Shown piece after piece: positions 23,891-36,000 of a stretch of 64,000 nucleotides of DNA. The position numbers and the translations under genes were made by a program. The stretch comes from Epiperipatus broadwayi (taxonomy: Eukaryota; Onychophora; Udeonychophora; Euonychophora; Peripatidae). Each line of letters begins with the position of its first letter. The stretch's first letter is position 1. The stretch spans positions 260,501 to 324,500 of the forward strand of contig JAQFVV010000181.1 of assembly GCA_028023455.1 (NCBI GenBank). Direction: 5' to 3'. The notes beneath the pieces are model-generated. The model had not been told where the DNA came from. It did no database searches and saw only the letters and a list, made by a program, of their open reading frames with translations.

Positions 23891-24112
23891 ATTTAGCTTT
23901 TTCACTACACGGAATATCCCGCAAATAGTAATAATAATATGACATCTTTTATCCGTGAAAACATTAGAATTAACCTTATATATATATATACTTTTAAATG
24001 AAAACTTTTTCTCTCCTTACCTATTCCACATGATCTTTTCTTTCAACATTTTACTCTATACATAAGTAGAATGTGGTAAAACATTATTAATTCATTTGAC
24101 CAAAATAGGGTT

Positions 24113-24316
24113 TTAAAGCTCTAGCATTGTAACTGCCTTTAATGTCTCCTTTATATTTATCCAAAATGCATTGGGACCTGTTTGCTTTATGATAGTATAA
24201 GGTCCTTCATATTGATGGTAAAACTTTTGATATTTGCTCTCTTGTGGTTTACTCATATGAGCTGTTTTTATAAAAACTTGATCCCCAATTTTGAACTTGT
24301 ATGAAATTATCTTCAC
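24113..24316 (-). pseudogene. Gypsy integrase C-terminal domain
   Basis: 67 residues beginning YKFKIGDQVFIKTAHMSK and continuing YEGPYTIIKQTGPNAFWI. This is the GPY/F-type C-terminal module of Ty3/gypsy integrases (F.vGD.V...., GP(Y/F).I). It follows the catalytic core in the normal order but is separated from it by a stop/shift around 24317-24456. Confidence 0.85.
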
Positions 24317-24455
24317 ATTTTTTATTTCCTTGATTGGCCTTTTTTACAAGTTGTTCATAAGCTTTTACTCTATCTTCTTCTGTAACTATTTCAGCATATG
24401 CAGCTATAGGTTTATATCTTGCAAATAATGTTGGTACAGTTTTGTAAAGTGTAAT

Positions 24456-25140
24456 CTAATTGGTGTATAATCCAGTTGATTCATTCACATTCCAATTGAT
24501 GAAATCGATTACATGCTTGGTTAGCTTAACCCACCCCTTATGCTCATCTCTTAAATAAGTCCTAAACAACTTACCAAGCTTCTGCATTACATGTTTACAA
24601 GGGTTGGACTGTTGATTTCTAATGGAGGTAAGCACATGTTTAATTTGAGATCTTTCTACCCATGTTTTCCATTCTTTGGATAGGAAAGGAGTACCATGAC
24701 CTGTTAATATGGTTCTAGGCTTTCCTATCCCAATGAATTGGAGGGTATCTAATACTTTGATGGGATGTCGACTATTAGCTTGGGGTATTGGGTAAGCTGA
24801 CACATTTTGAAAAGAGATCATAAGAAACTAGTAAATATTTATTCTTATTGAATGGATGCAGAGGTCCATAATAATCAATTGCTAAGATCTCATTTGGTCT
24901 TACTGGAATAATAGATTTCATTGAATTAACATAACTTTGGTTTGCTGGCTTTGCTCGCAGGCACCCTAAACAATCATGAAGTTTCAAGATGTCTTGATAC
25001 ATCTTTGGCCAATAAAACCAATTTTTAATCATATGTTCTGTCTTATGAGCACTGTAGTGTCCATACAGACAGTGTATATATTTTATAAGTGGTATTCTTA
25101 TTGATTTGTGTATAACTACCCTCCACTCTTCAATATCCAA
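24456..25140 (-). pseudogene. Gypsy integrase zinc finger and catalytic core
   Basis: Two overlapping frames. The upstream ORF (24775-25140) has the H-H-C-C zinc finger (LYGHYSAHKTEH then CLGCLRAKP) and the first catalytic aspartate in ILAIDYYGPL. The downstream ORF (24456-24821) has TGHGTPFLSKEWKTW, where the second catalytic aspartate of the usual DHGTQF is replaced by G, and QQSNPCKHVMQKLGKLFRTY, where the third acidic residue of NP.E is K. The frameshift at about 24775-24820 and two lost catalytic residues make it inactive. In intact elements this enzyme joins the cDNA ends to the chromosome. Confidence 0.9.
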
Positions 25141-25340
25141 ATTTGGTTTATAAAGTAAAACATTTTTCTCTAACTTATATCAGATAAGATCTTTTGGCAT
25201 ATGCAGAACTTTCTTTCCCTTTAATGCATTAATTATGGGATTTAAGTCAGGATCTTTTGACTGTGGGTCTTGTAAATTTTCTAAATCATTCTCTACATTT
25301 TTATCAATAATTAGATCAATGTTAATAATGTAGGCATTAT

Positions 25341-25805
25341 CTACTGACAGGTTATATTGTTCTCATCTACATCGGTTTCAACTGAGCACATCTGCCACAA
25401 CATTCTTGAATCCTTTGCAATATTGGTGGTGTAATTGAATTCCTGCAATAACAAGCTCCACCGGATTAAATGACTATTAGTCAAGTAGCTGTGATTCAGG
25501 AATTCAAGGCTTTTGTGATCCATGACTACTATCACCTCTGATCCAAGAAGCATCTGTCGAAACTTTTGGAAGGCCCACACTATGGCTAGTAATTCCTTCT
25601 CAGTGATGGTATAGTTTAATTCTGAACCTTTCAAGAGGTGTCTGATGAAATATAGGACACCAGGTTTAACTTGGTTGCATGCATGCTGTAGTCCTTCCAT
25701 AGCCTGTTTCCAATCACCTGTATCATATGTTCTACCATTCATACTTAGAGTAGTAGATTTTCTATCTGACATAAACTGAAACCATCCTATACTATCTTTG
25801 GGCAA
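25341..25805 (-). pseudogene. Gypsy RNase H domain
   Basis: 154 residues with SELNYTITEKELLAIVWAF, then MLLGSEVIVVMDHKSLEFLN and IRWSLLLQEFNYTTNIAKDS. This is the hallmark Ty3/gypsy RNase H (Y...EKE.LA.V....F..YL.G......DH..L). The catalytic E of TEKE and D of MDHK are present. The RT domain that should precede it is missing apart from a few residues, so the ORF starts inside the linker region. Confidence 0.9.
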
Positions 25806-26281
25806 CTCTAAAGCTACAGCATCACTCCAAATATATAGATAATATTGGTTGCAAACAATGCACCAATCATGTCAGTGATAAGGTTGACCAGATAACAAAA
25901 TTTTAGGAAGTTTTAATTCCATGTAAATAATTTTTTCTTACTCCTAATTATTATTAATGAAAAAATTTTAAATTTATTTATATAAATTACTTTCTATTCA
26001 ATGTTATAATATATGTATGCCATAAGATTTCATGCTGTGTTTATGACCTTAAATGTAACTATTTTTCCTACTTTTATAAGATGTTATAATATACATTTTA
26101 ATGCCCAAACTATAATCGTATTTATTTATTTATTTTAAAGCAACTGATTTATCTGTGTATTACAGTTTATTTTATTTCAAGGTCTCTATTATTTATTATT
26201 CAGTGTTTTTACCAATTCACAACATACTCATATAATTTTTTTAAAACTATGAATTTAACTAATGGAAAACTACTGTTTTAT

Positions 26282-26299
26282 GCCCCATGTTGGGCGCCA
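26282..26299 (-). promoter_or_regulatory. Primer-binding site, tRNA-Lys type
   Basis: The minus strand reads TGGCGCCCAACATGGGGC directly after the 5' LTR edge. It is complementary to the 3' end of animal tRNA-Lys(CUU) with one mismatch. It fixes the element's orientation and the LTR boundary at 26300. Confidence 0.9.
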
Positions 26300-28708
26300 T
26301 GTATAACAGGATGATCCTTTTCAAGACTTGAGAAAGTTGCATTTAACTATATTCAGACTTTGTGTCTTCTTATAGAATGCCATGGATGGTGTGATTTAAA
26401 ATATAATCCAATCCACTCCTCTATTAATAACCTCATTACTCTTGGAATTTGAGTTCAGAGTAGAAATCGCAATTGACTCTCTTCAGGCATTTCCACAAAT
26501 ATTCCATAGTAATGATAAATTTAGTGTAAGCTATATATAACTTGTTTATAGATGTTAAATCACTAAGTTGATTTAACATATATATGCATGAGTATATATA
26601 TTTATAATCATTGTTTTTATAAAATGACTAAATAAAATAAACAAACAAGACCTGTTTAATTTTAAAATCAAGTTTAACACATTTTAATCCATAATAGAAA
26701 CAAAAATATTATCACATAAATAGTAAAAATATTAAAATTTAGAATTATAATCTGTGCTTATATATATATATACAATAATAAACTATTTAACATTCAGAAA
26801 AAAACATAATGTAATTATTTACATATATATAATTTAAAATCATGTATACAATAATACCACCATACATTATAAATCTACATATTGTGTCATTAAAATGATT
26901 CAGTGTGTGCTATATATCTATATAAGATAACATCCATTCACACTAGATTAATAATAGAATGTATTCTGATATTAATTATGTTATTGTTTAAAAAGAAATT
27001 ATGATAATTGTCAGGAAAGGTTCAATTTGGAATATAATAAAACTTACTTCCAAATTAAAATAATTTAAAAACTTTTACCTTAGTCAGCCATCAGTTTCAT
27101 CAGAGCATATATCAAAAATATCAACATCTAAATTTTATTAAATAAATAAAAATAAAATGTTCATCTTATCACTTCTCCAATTTAATATACAAAGTAATTT
27201 TTCCACGTAAATATAATTATCCCCAAAGGAAATAAAGTTTAAGAGTTATTAAAGCACACAATGAAGTATTCCAAGATGTGAAAGAATAATGGTTTTATAT
27301 TCCTCCTTAGACGAAATAAAATGATGATGAATGTTGAAAGATAAAGTTCCTTGATCATCCTTCGAAGAGGTAATCCAAATATTCATTCTTTTAAATATTT
27401 GCATAGTAAAATATTTAAAATCTTCTTCAATATAATACTCCATTATTAAGGCAACCTTTTTAGTGGAAATTACGATGATTATACTTTAGGCATTAAGTAG
27501 AAATAAATTTACATGTTCAAGTTTAAAACATCAGCAGAAATCCTTGGCATAAATTATCTAGCCAGAGAACATCTTTATAAATTTTTGTCTTCTTAAATAT
27601 ATATTTTGAAAACTCATTTTGAAGATGTTGATTTCTCTTATAACCTTGTCAATTTAAATGATTATTTTTTTAGTTCTTTATAATATTAAAAGTAAGTAAA
27701 TTAATTACTTGAAGACAGTTTTAAAATAGTGAATCTTCTTTTTTACTTAAATGTGTTCTAAATTCGAACACATTTAAATTTACCGATGTAGTTAATGCTT
27801 CGATAACTAAATAGAAGATTATTATATAACAATATTAGTTCATTTTTATACTGGATTAATTTCTGCAAGCTTATCACATAATCATGCTCATGCTCTCTAT
27901 TGTTTAACCCTTAGACCGCTAATTATATTATTGGTTGTATGAGGTAAAAATCAAATCTTTTAATTGGCCAACTCACAAACTGAAGACAAAGCCTATTGTT
28001 AAAACATATTCGCCTATAATATTAAATTCAACTCAGATACGTTTATAAAAAGTATATAACTAATTTTTCAGGTTATGAAGAGAATGAAAGTTCTTTCAAA
28101 AATAAATTGCTATTTATTTATTCTAAAATATTCAATTTCGGCAACATAAAAGCTATAATATAAACAAAAAGGTCGACTTTTACGTTATAGAAAAGTAAAT
28201 ATTTCTTTTTACTAAATCTTAAATATTTTTACTAAAATCTTCAATATTTTTTGAAAATAATTTTGTTTTTTTAGTATTCTCTCTGAAAATAATTTGTAAT
28301 TTCTCAAAATATTCTTTTATAATACTTTAAATCATATTCGAAATGAAAATCTCAGCATTTTTCTTTATTTTCTTTGATCAGGCGGTTTCTTTGTTCTTTC
28401 CAGCCAATCAGAATGTCTTTTTCGGCTGAGAGTATGCTAAGAACCAATCACAACTAATGTTCTTTCTTTGTTTAGGTTTAAATGCATTTTTTTTTTATTT
28501 TTTACTTGTAAAATAATTCGGAAGAGGGCACCATCTTACAGAACTTTTAAAAACCTATTCAATACCTGTCAAACGAATATTTTAGCATAAGAACTGGCAG
28601 AGTTAGAGTGACATCAGATGTCGACGAGGAGCCTCGTAAGAGGCGGGAAAAGGGTTAAAATATACAATTTGTAATTAACTCCAAACGTTTATTTCCTTTG
28701 TTTCAACA
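26300..28708 (-). repeat. Gypsy 5' LTR (right), split by a piggyBac-like element
   Basis: Same sequence as 21047-22708 apart from substitutions and the 747-bp element plus TTAA duplication at 27908-28658. Subtracting the insertion leaves about 1.66 kb. Starts TGTATAACAGG at the PBS and ends GTTTCAACA. Confidence 0.9.
27908..28654 (+). mobile_element. piggyBac-like non-autonomous transposon, copy 1
   Basis: Bounded by TTAA on both sides (27904-27907 and 28655-28658). The ends are CCCTTAGACCGC and, reversed, CCCTTTTCCCGC, so CCC...GGG termini at a TTAA target, the piggyBac signature. 747 bp, with no transposase ORF. Copy 2 at 33543-34289 is the same length in the other orientation. The other gypsy LTR shows the unoccupied site with a single TTAA. 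Confidence 0.9.
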
Positions 28709-28870
28709 GTAACAAGTAACTTTTTCCCAGAGCTTTTTCTTTCTCAATACATGAGAATCTGTGGGAGATTTTAAATCATTATTTTTTTCTTTTTATCATT
28801 TCCTCCTCACACTCAAATTCTATTGGTTGAGAAGTTTTAAAAAAATATTTTATCCTCCAATAGCTTTTTC
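28709..28870 (-). repeat. PLE inverted-repeat piece (left)
   Basis: Related to the arms of 23506-23945 (TTCTATTGGTTGAGAAGTTTT and a decayed hammerhead region near 28709-28730) and inverted relative to 29600-29800, with about 730 bp between. Confidence 0.7.
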
Positions 28871-29599
28871 CAAATGTTTATTTTCTTCAATTCACATTTC
28901 TCATTCATGCACTTGGAAATATTTATATTTTCCCTTAGTTCCGATCATATTGTTCAATTTTTACCATAATATGTGAGTTTTATTAAATTTGCTCTCATGA
29001 ATAGTTAATTTTATGTATGAATAAATTGTTGATGAATTAGATTTTACTCTAACTTCCAAAATGATTTCTTCCTTTTTTATATTTATTCTATAATCAGTTT
29101 GTCCAATTTATGATTTTGAACAACTCCATATGGAATTTCATATACACCATGACACACCAAAAGAATTTTATCTTTAAGATATGAAAATATTTCATTAACT
29201 TCTGAAATATCAAAATCTCTTTTTATTAGGTGAAAAAGCTTTTATAATAATCCTGTGATGAAAACCATTATGTAAAGCTTTTTTTTTTTTCTGTAGTAGC
29301 AGCGATTTCCTGATAAAAATGGCTTTCACTAGATTGCTATATATAAAATTACATGCAGAATTTGTTCACATTCATACATTATACAAACCAATCATAGAAT
29401 AAATATAAGAAAGAAAGAACAGTTAGACAAAAATCTAATTGATCAGTAATCATGAGAAACATAATCTGGCAAAAATTGAACAAGATAATCAGAGCTAAGG
29501 GAAGCTAGAAAGATTTTTAAAAAGCCAAAGAGCATAAATAAGAAGTGTGATTTGAAGAAACTAAGCAATATTTGGTAAAAGCATTGGAGAATAAAATAG
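28871..29599. other. Spacer between PLE inverted pieces
   Basis: A decayed PLE interior is possible, since short blocks such as a CATATGGAATTTCATATACACCATG segment recall PLE endonuclease flanks. No clear domain could be read. Confidence 0.35.
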
Positions 29600-29800
29600 T
29601 TTTTAAAACTTCTCAACCAATAGAATTAGAATGTGAGGAGGAAATGATAAAAAGAAAAAGTAATTTAAATCTCACATACCTTCTTATGATTTGAGAAAGA
29701 AGACGCTCTGAGGAAAGTAATTGTTATTGTACTGAAATGTCAGCTATTTAGCTATTTTACTTTTACTACACAGAATCTCCTGTAAATAATAAGATGAAAT
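29600..29800 (+). repeat. PLE inverted-repeat piece (right) with hammerhead relic
   Basis: Matches 23751-23945 with divergence. At 29705-29744 the motif GCT-CTGAGGA-stem II (AGTA/TACT)-GAAA-TGTC-AGC keeps all core positions except that C15.2 became T. Followed by a (TA)n/(GA)n run at 29803-29826. Confidence 0.7.
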
Positions 29801-31526
29801 TATATATATATATAGAGAGAGAGAGAAAACGAAAAAGAAAGAAGAAATAATAGTAAGGATATATTTAAACTAAGCATTATCAGTCAGCCTGACCCCACTT
29901 AATGATGAAATAAAAATAATAAAAGAATTTAGATTTTGCTTAGGCTTATTGGCATTAGTTGTATTCTATCTAAACACTTTCATTTACTGGGGTTTTTATA
30001 AATATGAAAAAAAAATATTGCTTTCTATGAATCAAAAATATATTTGAAAGTATCCCATGAAAATGTCAAAAGATGATTTTATGCCCATATGTAAGAATAT
30101 TATATTAGATAATTATTTTTGTGTGAAAAAAAGTATCATCAATTATACTCTATGGCATCCGCTACGAATAATTAAACATCATCATCATCATCAATTCAGT
30201 CATCACTGTTTTTATTTGCTATAAATAGTGAACTTATTTTTCGGATTACTAAAAAAAAATGTTTGAAATATATATTTAACATTAACAATTAAGGTGTGTT
30301 AAATTTAAGCATGTTTTAAAATTATATTCACACTTTTAAGAAAAAATCACATATAAATAAATTATTAATAATAATCAGATTAAAAGTAATAGTGTTCAAA
30401 TTATAAAAAACTGATGGTAGTGAAGTTTATGATAAAGTCTACATGCATAAAATGCTTTGACAAGCCATTATTTTTTATTACAGCATTAATAATCTGACTG
30501 ATTGAAAAGTCCCATGTAAATAATTTTTATCATATTGTTAATAATGTACATTTTTATTTATATAACGCCGAAAAAGAATAACCGTTCCTCTGTGAAATGA
30601 AAATAGATGTTTACAGCTTTGTAGGTTTTTAAAGATCTAAAATAACCAAGAAAATAAACCTCAATTATTTGTTTAAAGCCTCCTAACATTTGTGAGATCA
30701 TTGTTTTCATTGATAAGCTAAAACGAAACTCTGGTAAACATCAGCATTTCTTTTCACTAGAGATTTTAAGTTTGTGTATTTTCTTTTGTAATGAAATTCA
30801 AATAATCCTACTCCTATGTGCTATGACTTTTTTATTTCAACTTCTGAGTAAATAAACAAGGACAAGAATTTTCTGTTTTGAGATTTAAATAACATAGTTT
30901 TTAAATTATTATCATGGTTGTTTGGATTAGTGATCTATCGGATCTAAATTCAAATCTAAAAGACATGAAGTCAATTCCCGAAGAGAAGCAATAAAATCTG
31001 TTTTAATGTCAAAGTTCTACTAAACGTTAAATAAGTGATAAAACTTTTAAAAAATATATAAAAATAAGATTAAAAAAATAATAATAACAAATGAATTCTA
31101 TAGAAACTTTATTTTATTATTTAAAAAAAAACGTCTATTTTATTATTTTTAATGTATTTAAAATGTTATGGACGGTTATTTCAATGACGGAAATAGCAGA
31201 ACTATATATGTGTGTATGTAAATACAATTTTTGTTAAAACGTGTGTAGTTGTTTATAATTACTATTAAACAGTATTTTTTGTTACCAGCGTATTTAGCAA
31301 TAGTTACCAAGTCTCATATACTAGCCAAATGAAAACGATTAGAATGAGCTAACCTATAACAGGAATAACAAGAAACACATTTAAAGATGAACCCAAAATG
31401 CCAAAATTAATTATTAATCAAAATATGTGTGCAACATCTATGCATTCAGTCAGTGTTGCAAAATTTTAGAATTTATAACAAATCAATGTCGATTCATTCT
31501 GTTTATTTACATTTTCTGCCTGTAAA
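29801..31526. other. AT-rich DNA, nothing recognised
   Basis: Simple repeats at 29803-29830 and an (ATC)n near 30177-30192 only. Confidence 0.6.
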
Positions 31527-31640
31527 ATCTTTTTTTTTCTTATGGCATAGCATCTGTCGGGAGGCAAACCCGCAACAAACGTCTGCAAGCAACTGCTTGC
31601 TTGCAAGGTGACTGCGCTGACCTCTCGGCTAACAACGCTT
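31527..31640 (-). repeat. tRNA-derived SINE (long-arm subfamily)
   Basis: Minus-strand tRNA-like head with GAGAGGTCAGCGCAGTCAC and a B-box GGGTTTGCCTCCCG, tail ATGCCATAAG plus A-run. It carries the same enlarged anticodon/variable region as 2780 and 50701. Confidence 0.8.
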
Positions 31641-31773
31641 GTCTATGTAAAATCTTTTATTTTAATATATATATTTAATAAATTTTATACATATATATAG
31701 ATATGATTTTTACAGTATAAAATAACAAACATATAAATATGCTTTTTGTGGAATAAAATAATAAACATGTCAA

Positions 31774-31871
31774 GCGTTGCTGATCGAGTGGTTAGCACAG
31801 CTGCCTTACAAGCAGTTGACCTGGGTTCGCTTCCCGGCCGACGCTTTGACATATGGAAAAAAAAAAATAAC
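31774..31871 (+). repeat. tRNA-derived SINE with nearly intact tRNA fold
   Basis: 31774-31844 folds as a 71-nt tRNA. The acceptor is GCGTTGC/CCGACGC with one mismatch and one G-U, the anticodon arm CTGC-CTTACAA-GCAG gives anticodon UAC at 31807-31809 (valine), and the T-arm is CTGGG-TTCGCTT-CCCGG. The tail TTTGACATATGG and an A-run follow, as in the other SINE copies, so this is a retroposed copy and not a host tRNA gene. Confidence 0.8.
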
Positions 31872-32059
31872 CATTCCCAGTTTTATTTAGCTTAATGCAA
31901 TTTTGATGCTGAGCAATATAATCATAGTTATTCTTACTAAACTTCAAGACAGCTTTATAACAACTATTAATAACATTAAAAAATGCCTTAATTTATATAT
32001 TTAATCTTTTGTTAATGATATTATTGTTGTTAGTAATGTAGCACATCTCTTATATTCCT

Positions 32060-33525
32060 TTTCTGATCATTTTGTTCCAAGCTACCTGGTTTAATCTTTT
32101 GTGGGTCAAGATAGTATTCTTGGCTTTTTTCTTTATCTAAGAATACAGTTATGTATGGTGAATTTTCCTTGGCTCTCTTAGATAAATATTTATGCTGCCC
32201 TTTTTCAGTTGGTATATTGATTCAAAATTTATTGTATTACACAGCAGAACATCCCAGACCATTACATTGCACAGCATAAATAATTTTATGTAGTTCTGCT
32301 TTATTGATTTGGTTCTTAGATTTATTGATCAATCTATTTAGATTACTTGGAATCCTAAAACCTACATTAAAATTCTGGTTACAAATTATCTTTATTTTAG
32401 TTTTAATACATGGAATATAAAGCATGAAATATTCTACTTTGTTTTTTACATTAAAGTTTTTAATTACCTTGTGAAAATTCTTTTCATTGATCCTTTACTT
32501 ACATTCTAGTAGTATGCATTCTATCAGCTCCTTATCCACATATACTATGATTTTTATTCTGAAAGTCTTTAAAATCATTAGGATCTGAGCTGGTGAATAT
32601 ATAATGTGTCTAATCTTTAGGACTTAAAAAACATTTTATAATCAAAAAAGTTTTTGTTTTTGTTCATAATTAAGTCAAAAGATTTTGAACTTCCAATATA
32701 ATTCTCATTTTCTATAGTTCATTTTAAAACTGAAGTTACACGTAATTACATGTCTGCTACAACTTAAAATGGTCCACATATGCACTTCGAAAAAAGTGGA
32801 GAAATCAGGAGGAACTTCATAGATAAGTATATGAAATTACTACAGACTGTTGCCTTTCAGTTGGTTAGAGTATTACTTTAAAATTCAATATGCAAGAATC
32901 TAAGTGTACAGGTTCAAATCCTATGCCAGTACTGTCACTGGTCAGGCCAGCAACACATGAAGAAGAGGGAGAATAATACCTTTCAAAACATTATGCATAT
33001 ACTAACCTGTTTGATATGTTATTACTAACAGGTAAATGTACTTGGAATATTTAAATAAAGGTAATTTTTTCTAAAGACATTCAGTACACATATTAGATGA
33101 GGGAAATAGTCCAATATAAAAATACATCATCAATATATCTTTTATAGATTATATTTCAGTCTTTTTTGAAAAAAAGCAATAATATTTTGTTGACTATTTC
33201 TGCTAGTGTTAAGCTGCAAATAATAGTGACTTTGGCTGTCTCATTATACTCATTGTTAAACCTGATGTGATATCATTATTGATCTAAAACATCAATAACA
33301 AAATCACTCTCATTTATTATGACTACTGCTTTCAAGTAAATATATAAATACATTAATAGACATATTGTAAACATCTGTGCCATACAATTTTGTTAGATGA
33401 AATAAAGGTAGTCTATAATCTTTTAATTTAATGGTTTTAATTGATTCAACAAAATCAAAGGATGACTTAACTATAAATTTTCTAACATGAAACTGACTTT
33501 GAAACCATTCCACAATGATATTCAT
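32060..33525 (-). pseudogene. Penelope-like element PLE-C remnant
   Basis: On the minus strand, the ORF 33310-33525 contains FDFVESIKTIKLKDYRLPLF and KLYGTDVYNMSINVFI, the PLE RT motif-A region (normally ..SFDV..LYTNVPI). Further left, RYIDDVFLYWTI supplies the catalytic box, with its DD codons at 33126-33131. The ORF 32237-32425 has GFRIPSNLNRLINKSKNQIN, then YAVQCNGLGC before the GIY-YIG, and 32060-32220 gives YLSKRAKENSP, the R..EH part of the nuclease. Frameshifts, and a SINE-like insertion at 32848-32985, disrupt it. The upstream N-terminus and pseudo-LTRs were not found. Confidence 0.8.
32848..32985 (+). repeat. Second type of tRNA-derived SINE
   Basis: An A-box-like CAGTTGGTTAGAG and a perfect B-box GGTTCAAATCC lie about 50 bases apart within a tRNA-sized head ending near 32930. 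A non-tRNA body follows (CAGGCCAGCAACACATGAAG). It differs from the other SINE family and sits inside PLE-C. Confidence 0.6.
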
Positions 33526-33542
33526 TGTTTTATAATAATATG

Positions 33543-34289
33543 CTTTTCCCGCGCTCGACGAGACTCCTCGTCGTCGACATCTAAAATCACTCTAACTCAG
33601 TTCGTTTTTATACGATAAAATTCGTTAAATATGTATTGAATTCGTTTTTAAAAGTTCTGTACGATCGTGACATCTTCCGATTTATTTTAGAAGTAAAAAA
33701 TAAAAAAAAACGCATTTAAACCTAAACAAAGAAGGAACATTATTTGTGATTGGTTCTTAGCATGCTCTCAGCCGAAAAAGACATTCTGATTGGCTGGAAA
33801 GAACAAAGAAACTGCCTGATCAAAGAAAATAAAGAAAAACGCTGAGATTTTCATTTCGAATACGATTTAAATTATTATTAAATAATATTTATGGAAATTA
33901 AACATAATTTTCAGAGAGAATAATAAAAAAACAAAATTATTTTCGAAAAATATTGAAGATTTAAGTAAATATATTGAAGATGTAGTAAAAAGAAATATTT
34001 ACTTTTCTATAACGTAAAAGTCGATCTTTTTGTTTACATTATAACTTTTATGTTGCCGATATAGAATATCTTAGAATAAATAAATAGCAATTTATTTTTG
34101 AAAGAACTTTCGTTTTCTTCATGACCTGAAAAATTAATTATATACTTTTTATAAACGTATCTGAGTTGAATTTAATATTATAGGCGAATATGTTTTAACA
34201 ATAGGCTTTGTCTTCAGTTTGTGAGTTGGCCAATTAAAAGATTTTATTTTTACCTCATACAACCAATGATTTAATTAGCGGTTTAAGGG
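33543..34289 (-). mobile_element. piggyBac-like non-autonomous transposon, copy 2
   Basis: Reverse complement of the 27908-28654 element, also 747 bp. The right end has GGG followed by TTAA (34290-34293). The left end (GCTTTTCCCGC) has lost the TTAA/CC by mutation. Shared internal blocks include CTGATTGGCTGGAAAGAAC and TTTTTCGGCTGAGA in reverse. Confidence 0.9.
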
Positions 34290-34293
34290 TTAA

Positions 34294-36000
34294 ATGTAAA
34301 GGATAATTTATTTTATATAGCTTTATTTTAGAGAACATGCATGGAAGTATTACAGCAGAAAGATACATCTTCAAATAACTCATTCTATAATTGTTTTATT
34401 AACAGGTTTTCATAATTATATCTTATACCATTCTAACTTGAGTTTAAACTTGCTGGCCTTATCTGCATAAAAATTTTGTCAGCTTATTTCTTTTATTTTA
34501 ATTGTAAGATTATCTAAAATAATTTAAAAGTAATTAAAATAATTTACCTTGTTATTAAAGTGTTTTTTTTAAAATAATGCATCATAATATAAAATGACCA
34601 TAATATTTCAACAAGCAATAATATATCAAAAAATTATTATTTTATTTTATATCATAGCAAAATTTTAAGATTATTTTTAGTATCATATAATAAAGTTAAT
34701 GATATATATATAAGCATATAAATAGGTATATATTAATAAAAGCATATAAATAGTTTTACATGATGGTGATAATAAAATTAATTATGTATTGATAAGTTTA
34801 TTTATTTGCATTTTATTTATAGCATAATTTCAAAAATAAACTTTAAAGATAAAAAAATAGAATGTTAAATTATTGTTTAAGTATTTTTATGCATGTATAT
34901 GTGTTTTACATGTTATGGTAATAATTCAAAAACATTAAATTTTAGATATTCAATATATTATTTTCAAATATTTAATTTATTTAAAACTGATATTTAAAAT
35001 ATGGATTATGGTATGTAAAATATATAAATAAGAAGGAATACCTATTATATTTAAATATAATTTTGAATTTATTTTGTATTTGATTTATAGAGTTATATTT
35101 TATTATTTTTAAAACATGTAATATTTATTTTATAAAATTTAAAAATATATTGATTTAATGAAAACTGATGTGTTTGAAAAAGAACTTTTATAGAGTGGAG
35201 AAATGGATAAATTTTATTCTTAATAAAAAACTATGGAAATGAATGAAACTTGATTTTATAATATGACAATCCATAGAAACAATATTTAGGATTATGACAT
35301 ATATATGACATCATCAGTAGAAAATTATTTAAGCCCTTTATCTTATATTGGACTTTTATATTTGTCTCAACAGCTAAACAACATGAACATATGTAAAGAT
35401 ACAAATCAATAATTTTATTTAAAGTTTAAAATGAATATTATGGAATAAGTTCATAAAACATCTGCTTAAAAGACTTCACATCTTCTGAAAATATAAATAT
35501 AACAACAGATAAAAATGATCTCATTGTGATAAGTATCAAGAGTTAAATGTTATAATATAATTTGTAAAGACATTTTGAAGAAATTGCTGTTTCTATTACA
35601 TAAAGAAAGCAGTATTATACACATTAACATTTTAATTATGGAATAATTCATTAAAAATAACAACACAAGTCACCAAAATGGATAATTTTAATCAAACACT
35701 AGTAAGTTGGAATAAATACTAAATAAACATAATATATCTATACAACAAAAAATGTGGGGTTTTCAGAAGAATATCTAAATCCAAAATAATCTGAACTATA
35801 AATTATTATTTTATGTGTTTATATAAAATGAATAAGTGAATCATAAAATTTTTGGTATACATAATAAATATTGTTTTTCAGTGGAGTTACAATTTGATGG
35901 GTATTCCATGTGAATAGAAAAGACAAGTTTACCATATAATATATTTTATTTAAATTCTTTATAATTATAAATTTTATTAAATGCTCACTATTATTTCAGT
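34294..36000. other. AT-rich DNA, nothing recognised
   Basis: Only chance ORFs and short A/T repeats. Confidence 0.6.

Larger units (their letters stand above)
23506..23945. repeat. PLE-derived perfect-type foldback with opposed hammerhead motifs
   Basis: Arms 23506-23699 and 23751-23945 are almost exact reverse complements over about 190 bp. Each arm carries a hammerhead-like motif (23560-23599 minus, 23851-23890 plus). Diverged versions of the same sequence occur at 28711-28870 and 29600-29800. The high arm identity suggests recent formation or gene conversion. Confidence 0.85.
21047..28708 (-). mobile_element. Ty3/gypsy LTR retrotransposon, internally deleted
   Basis: Two long terminal repeats (21047-22708 and 26300-28708, the latter enlarged by a 747-bp insertion) enclose a minus-strand internal region. 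The primer-binding site next to the right LTR fits tRNA-Lys. The pol order RNase H then integrase (minus strand) is Ty3/gypsy-like. Gag, protease and most of RT are missing: only about 500 bases separate the RNase H ORF from the PBS. A PLE-derived foldback sits between integrase and the left LTR. I could not find a target duplication or a clear polypurine tract, so one edge may be rearranged. Confidence 0.85.

Noticed and set aside
30170-30200. (ATC)n as a possible RTE tail.
   Set aside because: No RTE 3' sequence precedes it on either strand.
31774-31844. A tRNA-Val(UAC) gene.
   Set aside because: Same head plus TTTGACATATGG tail and A-run occur at six other sites, so it is a SINE copy; the acceptor stem has a mismatch.
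35270-35330. CTGATGATGTC on the minus strand with a following ATATATAT region.
   Set aside because: The two sides of the would-be stem II do not pair and GAAA is missing.
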